8,498 bases of DNA from Bacillota bacterium (GTDB lineage Bacteria; Bacillota; Clostridia; DSM-8532): the NCBI GenBank assembly GCA_023440865.1, contig JAEXRM010000156.1, positions 1-8,498 on the forward strand, in the 5' to 3' direction. This document shows positions 6,895 to 8,498 of this stretch, in pieces (within the stretch, counting starts at the first letter, position 1; the number at the start of each line of letters is the position of its first letter). The notes under the pieces are model-generated. The model was not told the DNA's origin, made no database searches, and was given only the letters and a program-made list of their open reading frames with translations. A program made the translations under genes and the position numbers.

Positions 6895-6922
6895 TCGCTT
6901 CCACCTGATCCGGCGCACGACA

Positions 6923-7765
6923 TTACTTGATGAAGGTGTTTTCCCGCAGCTCCCGAAAGGCTGTCCGCAGTTCCTCATCCGTATTCATCACGATGGGGCC
7001 GCCCCATGCGATCGGCTCCTTCAGCGGTTTTCCGCTCATCAAGACAAACCGGGCGCCCTCCGGCCCCGCCTGTGCGGCAAGGGCATCCCCATCGCCGAAC
7101 AGCACGGCATGCCGGTATGGAACAGGCGTATCGAGCGTGTCGCCGAAACCGGCGGAACCCTGCAGGATATAGACGAACAGCGTGTCCCCCGCACTCGTCG
7201 CGAGTTGCCACCGCGCGCCGGGCGCCAGCTCGACGTCCAGATACAGCGCCTTCACATGGTCCGCCTGCATTGCCCCCTGTGTGCCGTCATACGAGCCAGA
7301 GACCACATGAATCCGCGCGCCATCCCCTTCCACGACCGGAATGTCGGCCTGCGTGATGCCGCGGTATTTCGGCGCCGTCATCTTGTCGCGGGCCGGCAGG
7401 TTCAGCCACGCCTGCAGGCCGAACATCCGATGGCTCGGCTGGGGCATCTCCTGGTGGATGATGCCGGACCCGGCCGTCATCCACTGGCAGTCGCCATCAC
7501 GGATGCTGCCCATGTTTCCGAGGCTGTCGCCATGCTCGATGTCACCGCTGACGAGGTAGGTGATCGTTTCGATGCCCCGATGCGGATGCCAGGGGAAACC
7601 TTTGACGTAGTCCTTCGGATCGGTGGAATCGAATGCGTCGAGCATCAGGAACGGATCGAAGTCCGTCACGTCATCATGCCCGATGACCCGCACCAGATGC
7701 ACGCCTGCGCCATCCACCGCGCTGCGGCCCGTGACTGTCTTTCGAATGTTCCGGATGTTACCCAT
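6923..7765 (-). CDS. Pirin family protein (bicupin)
   Basis: A 280-residue soluble protein of the pirin family, two-domain cupins that bind one metal (usually iron) in the N-terminal barrel. Some bacterial members show quercetin dioxygenase activity or act as redox-linked regulators; the substrate here is unknown. The four expected ligands are visible: His60 and His62 in FPWHPHRGIETITYL, and His104 and Glu106 in GSGIIHQEMP. The QWMTAG block and the MFGLQAWLNLP segment are also characteristic. The C-terminal cupin contains GDTLFVYILQG and SGKPLKEPIAWGGPIVMNT, as in full-length pirins, and the protein appears complete. The ATG at 7765 has GGGGAGG 5 nt upstream. A longer frame reaches a TTG at 7858 but lacks a ribosome binding site and the family N-terminus. 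It lies 167 bp downstream of the DivIC-like gene on the same strand and converges on glnS. A weak TTGTTG/CATACA pair (7830-7858, 17-bp spacing) is the only promoter candidate. Confidence 0.95.
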   Translation of the reverse strand: MGNIRNIRKTVTGRSAVDGAGVHLVRVIGHDDVTDFDPFLMLDAFDSTDPKDYVKGFPWHPHRGIETITYLVSGDIEHGDSLGNMGSIRDGDCQWMTAGSGIIHQEMPQPSHRMFGLQAWLNLPARDKMTAPKYRGITQADIPVVEGDGARIHVVSGSYDGTQGAMQADHVKALYLDVELAPGARWQLATSAGDTLFVYILQGSAGFGDTLDTPVPYRHAVLFGDGDALAAQAGPEGARFVLMSGKPLKEPIAWGGPIVMNTDEELRTAFRELRENTFIK

Positions 7766-7886
7766 GGCTGCCTCCCCGGCGATGAGCTCGCCTTGACCGC
7801 GGCCGGCCCGTATACCGGCACGACAGAAGTGTATGACCCGGATCGAGTGCCGCAACAAGACCGGCGGCTTGCACCAAGAACAGAAT

Positions 7887-7932
7887 CATGCCGCAGCCGT
7901 TGTGTCCCGCACATGTGTGCCCGTTCGGCATG
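7887..7932 (-). other. Nested hairpin just after the DivIC-like gene
   Basis: CATGCCG (7887-7893) and CGGCATG (7926-7932) form a perfect 7-bp outer stem that abuts the stop codon at 7933-7935. Within the 32-nt loop, GCAC (7909-7912) pairs with GTGC (7917-7920) around ATGT. On the minus strand the outer stem is followed by ATTCTGTTCTTGG, which is T-rich but not a clean run, so a weak terminator or a 3'-end structure is possible. Confidence 0.35.
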
Positions 7933-8352
7933 TCACTTGTTTGAATCGACGAAGATGCGCTCCCCATCCTTGACGTAACCCAGCTTCTCACGCGCCAGCA
8001 GCTCGGCGCTGTCGCCGGACGCGATCTCCACCTTCTGCTCCTGCAGCTGCTCGTTTTTGCGCTGCTGCACTTCGATCTTCGCAAGGATCTCGGCCGTGGC
8101 GCGGCGCAGGTTCTGCATGTCCGTTTCCTGCCTGATGCAGGTGACCGCCGTATAGACGGCCAGTACCATCAGCAGGCCGTAGATCCAGAATGCGGGGACT
8201 CGACGCACGACGCGCGGACCATCGCCGGCCTGTGGTTCCGACTGCCGCGCCGCGCCCCGGCGCGCAGCCACCCGCGTTGCGTTTCGTTCTCTTCCGGTTG
8301 CCTTCCGCCGCGTTTTTTTCAAACCGGTGGAGCGATCCTGCCCTCGAGGCAT
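7933..8352 (-). CDS. Septum formation initiator family protein (DivIC/FtsB-like)
   Basis: A 139-residue single-pass membrane protein of the DivIC/FtsB family, which bridges other divisome proteins (FtsL and DivIB/FtsQ) at the division site. The N-terminal 51 residues are strongly basic and low in complexity, presumably cytoplasmic. One membrane helix follows at about 52-72 (FWIYGLLMVLAVYTAVTC), then an external coiled coil at about 76-110. The family's C-terminal signature reads LAREKLGYVKDGERIF (119-134). The start at 8352 is preferred: AAGGGG lies 8 nt upstream and the promoter start site is near 8414. An in-frame ATG at 8403 would add 17 residues but has no ribosome binding site and almost no leader. 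The long basic cytoplasmic tail is larger than in E. coli FtsB. DivIC versus FtsB naming depends on the lineage, so no symbol is given. Confidence 0.88.
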   Translation of the reverse strand: MPRGQDRSTGLKKTRRKATGRERNATRVAARRGAARQSEPQAGDGPRVVRRVPAFWIYGLLMVLAVYTAVTCIRQETDMQNLRRATAEILAKIEVQQRKNEQLQEQKVEIASGDSAELLAREKLGYVKDGERIFVDSNK

Positions 8353-8420
8353 GATTCCATCCCCTTCTTCTTTCGCGCGCCCGTCGGCAAAACCAGCGAT
8401 CATGCCGCCCGGACAATCCG

Positions 8421-8450
8421 ATTATATGGCGCAAAAGCATGAATTGTCAA
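8421..8450 (-). promoter_or_regulatory. Perfect-consensus promoter of the DivIC-like gene
   Basis: On the minus strand TTGACA (8445-8450) and TATAAT (8421-8426) are both exact consensus hexamers with 18-bp spacing. Transcription should begin near 8414, leaving a leader of about 60 nt before the ATG at 8352. The sequence just upstream of the -35 is A/T-rich (GGATTTT). An unusually strong housekeeping promoter is predicted. Confidence 0.85.
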
Positions 8451-8498
8451 AAATCCTTCCAGCAATAAGGACGCGACCCGGCAGATCCCGCCAATCGC

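Noticed and set aside
6675..6908. Small proteins encoded across the repeat array on either strand
   Set aside because: The 20-bp unit shifts frame each copy and happens to lack stops. There is no ribosome binding site matched to a start and no family likeness.
7766..7858. Longer pirin N-terminus starting at a TTG at 7858
   Set aside because: It has no ribosome binding site, and GGGGAGG sits correctly before the ATG at 7765, where the pirin family sequence begins.
8353..8403. Longer DivIC-like N-terminus starting at 8403
   Set aside because: It would leave a leader of only about 11 nt from the predicted transcription start and has no Shine-Dalgarno sequence.

Overview
This window looks like GC-rich bacterial chromosome. 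It carries five complete protein genes and no sign of phage, insertion sequence, CRISPR or plasmid functions. Four genes lie on the minus strand: a metallo-beta-lactamase/beta-CASP hydrolase, a GGDEF plus HD-GYP sensor protein, a pirin, and a short DivIC/FtsB-type cell-division protein. One gene, glnS, lies on the plus strand. The wording of the glutaminyl-tRNA synthetase, the C-terminal signature of the DivIC-like protein, the strong GGAGG-type ribosome binding sites and the near-consensus sigma-70/sigma-A promoters together suggest a high-GC member of the Bacillota (Clostridia or Negativicutes). This is an inference from memory of families and was not tested by a search; other GC-rich lineages with GlnRS remain possible.

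Layout, left to right. Positions 1-62 hold no gene, only three small adjacent hairpins. Positions 63-1895 (minus) encode the beta-CASP hydrolase, with an Arg-rich C-terminal extension and a possible extended -10 promoter upstream. Positions 2039-4741 (minus) encode a 900-residue membrane receptor with the order TM - dCache - TM - HAMP - PAS - GGDEF - HD-GYP, predicted to make and/or degrade cyclic di-GMP. Positions 4742-5000 are a divergent intergenic region with a very good glnS promoter and a leader of about 100 nt containing two hairpins. Positions 5001-6674 (plus) encode GlnRS. Its stop codon lies inside a tandem array of six and a half 20-bp repeats (6661-6790), followed directly by a strong intrinsic terminator (6793-6832). 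The convergent pirin gene occupies 6923-7765 (minus). The DivIC/FtsB-like gene occupies 7933-8352 (minus) and is driven by a perfect TTGACA/TATAAT promoter at 8421-8450.

The genes do not form an obvious pathway. Each seems to be its own transcription unit of housekeeping or signalling function: RNA turnover, c-di-GMP signalling, translation, redox or metal-dependent cupin chemistry, and septum formation. I found no convincing new multi-gene system. The features most worth a second look are the tandem repeat array at the glnS 3' end and the GGDEF/HD-GYP protein, whose predicted metal site has Glu in place of a usual Asp.
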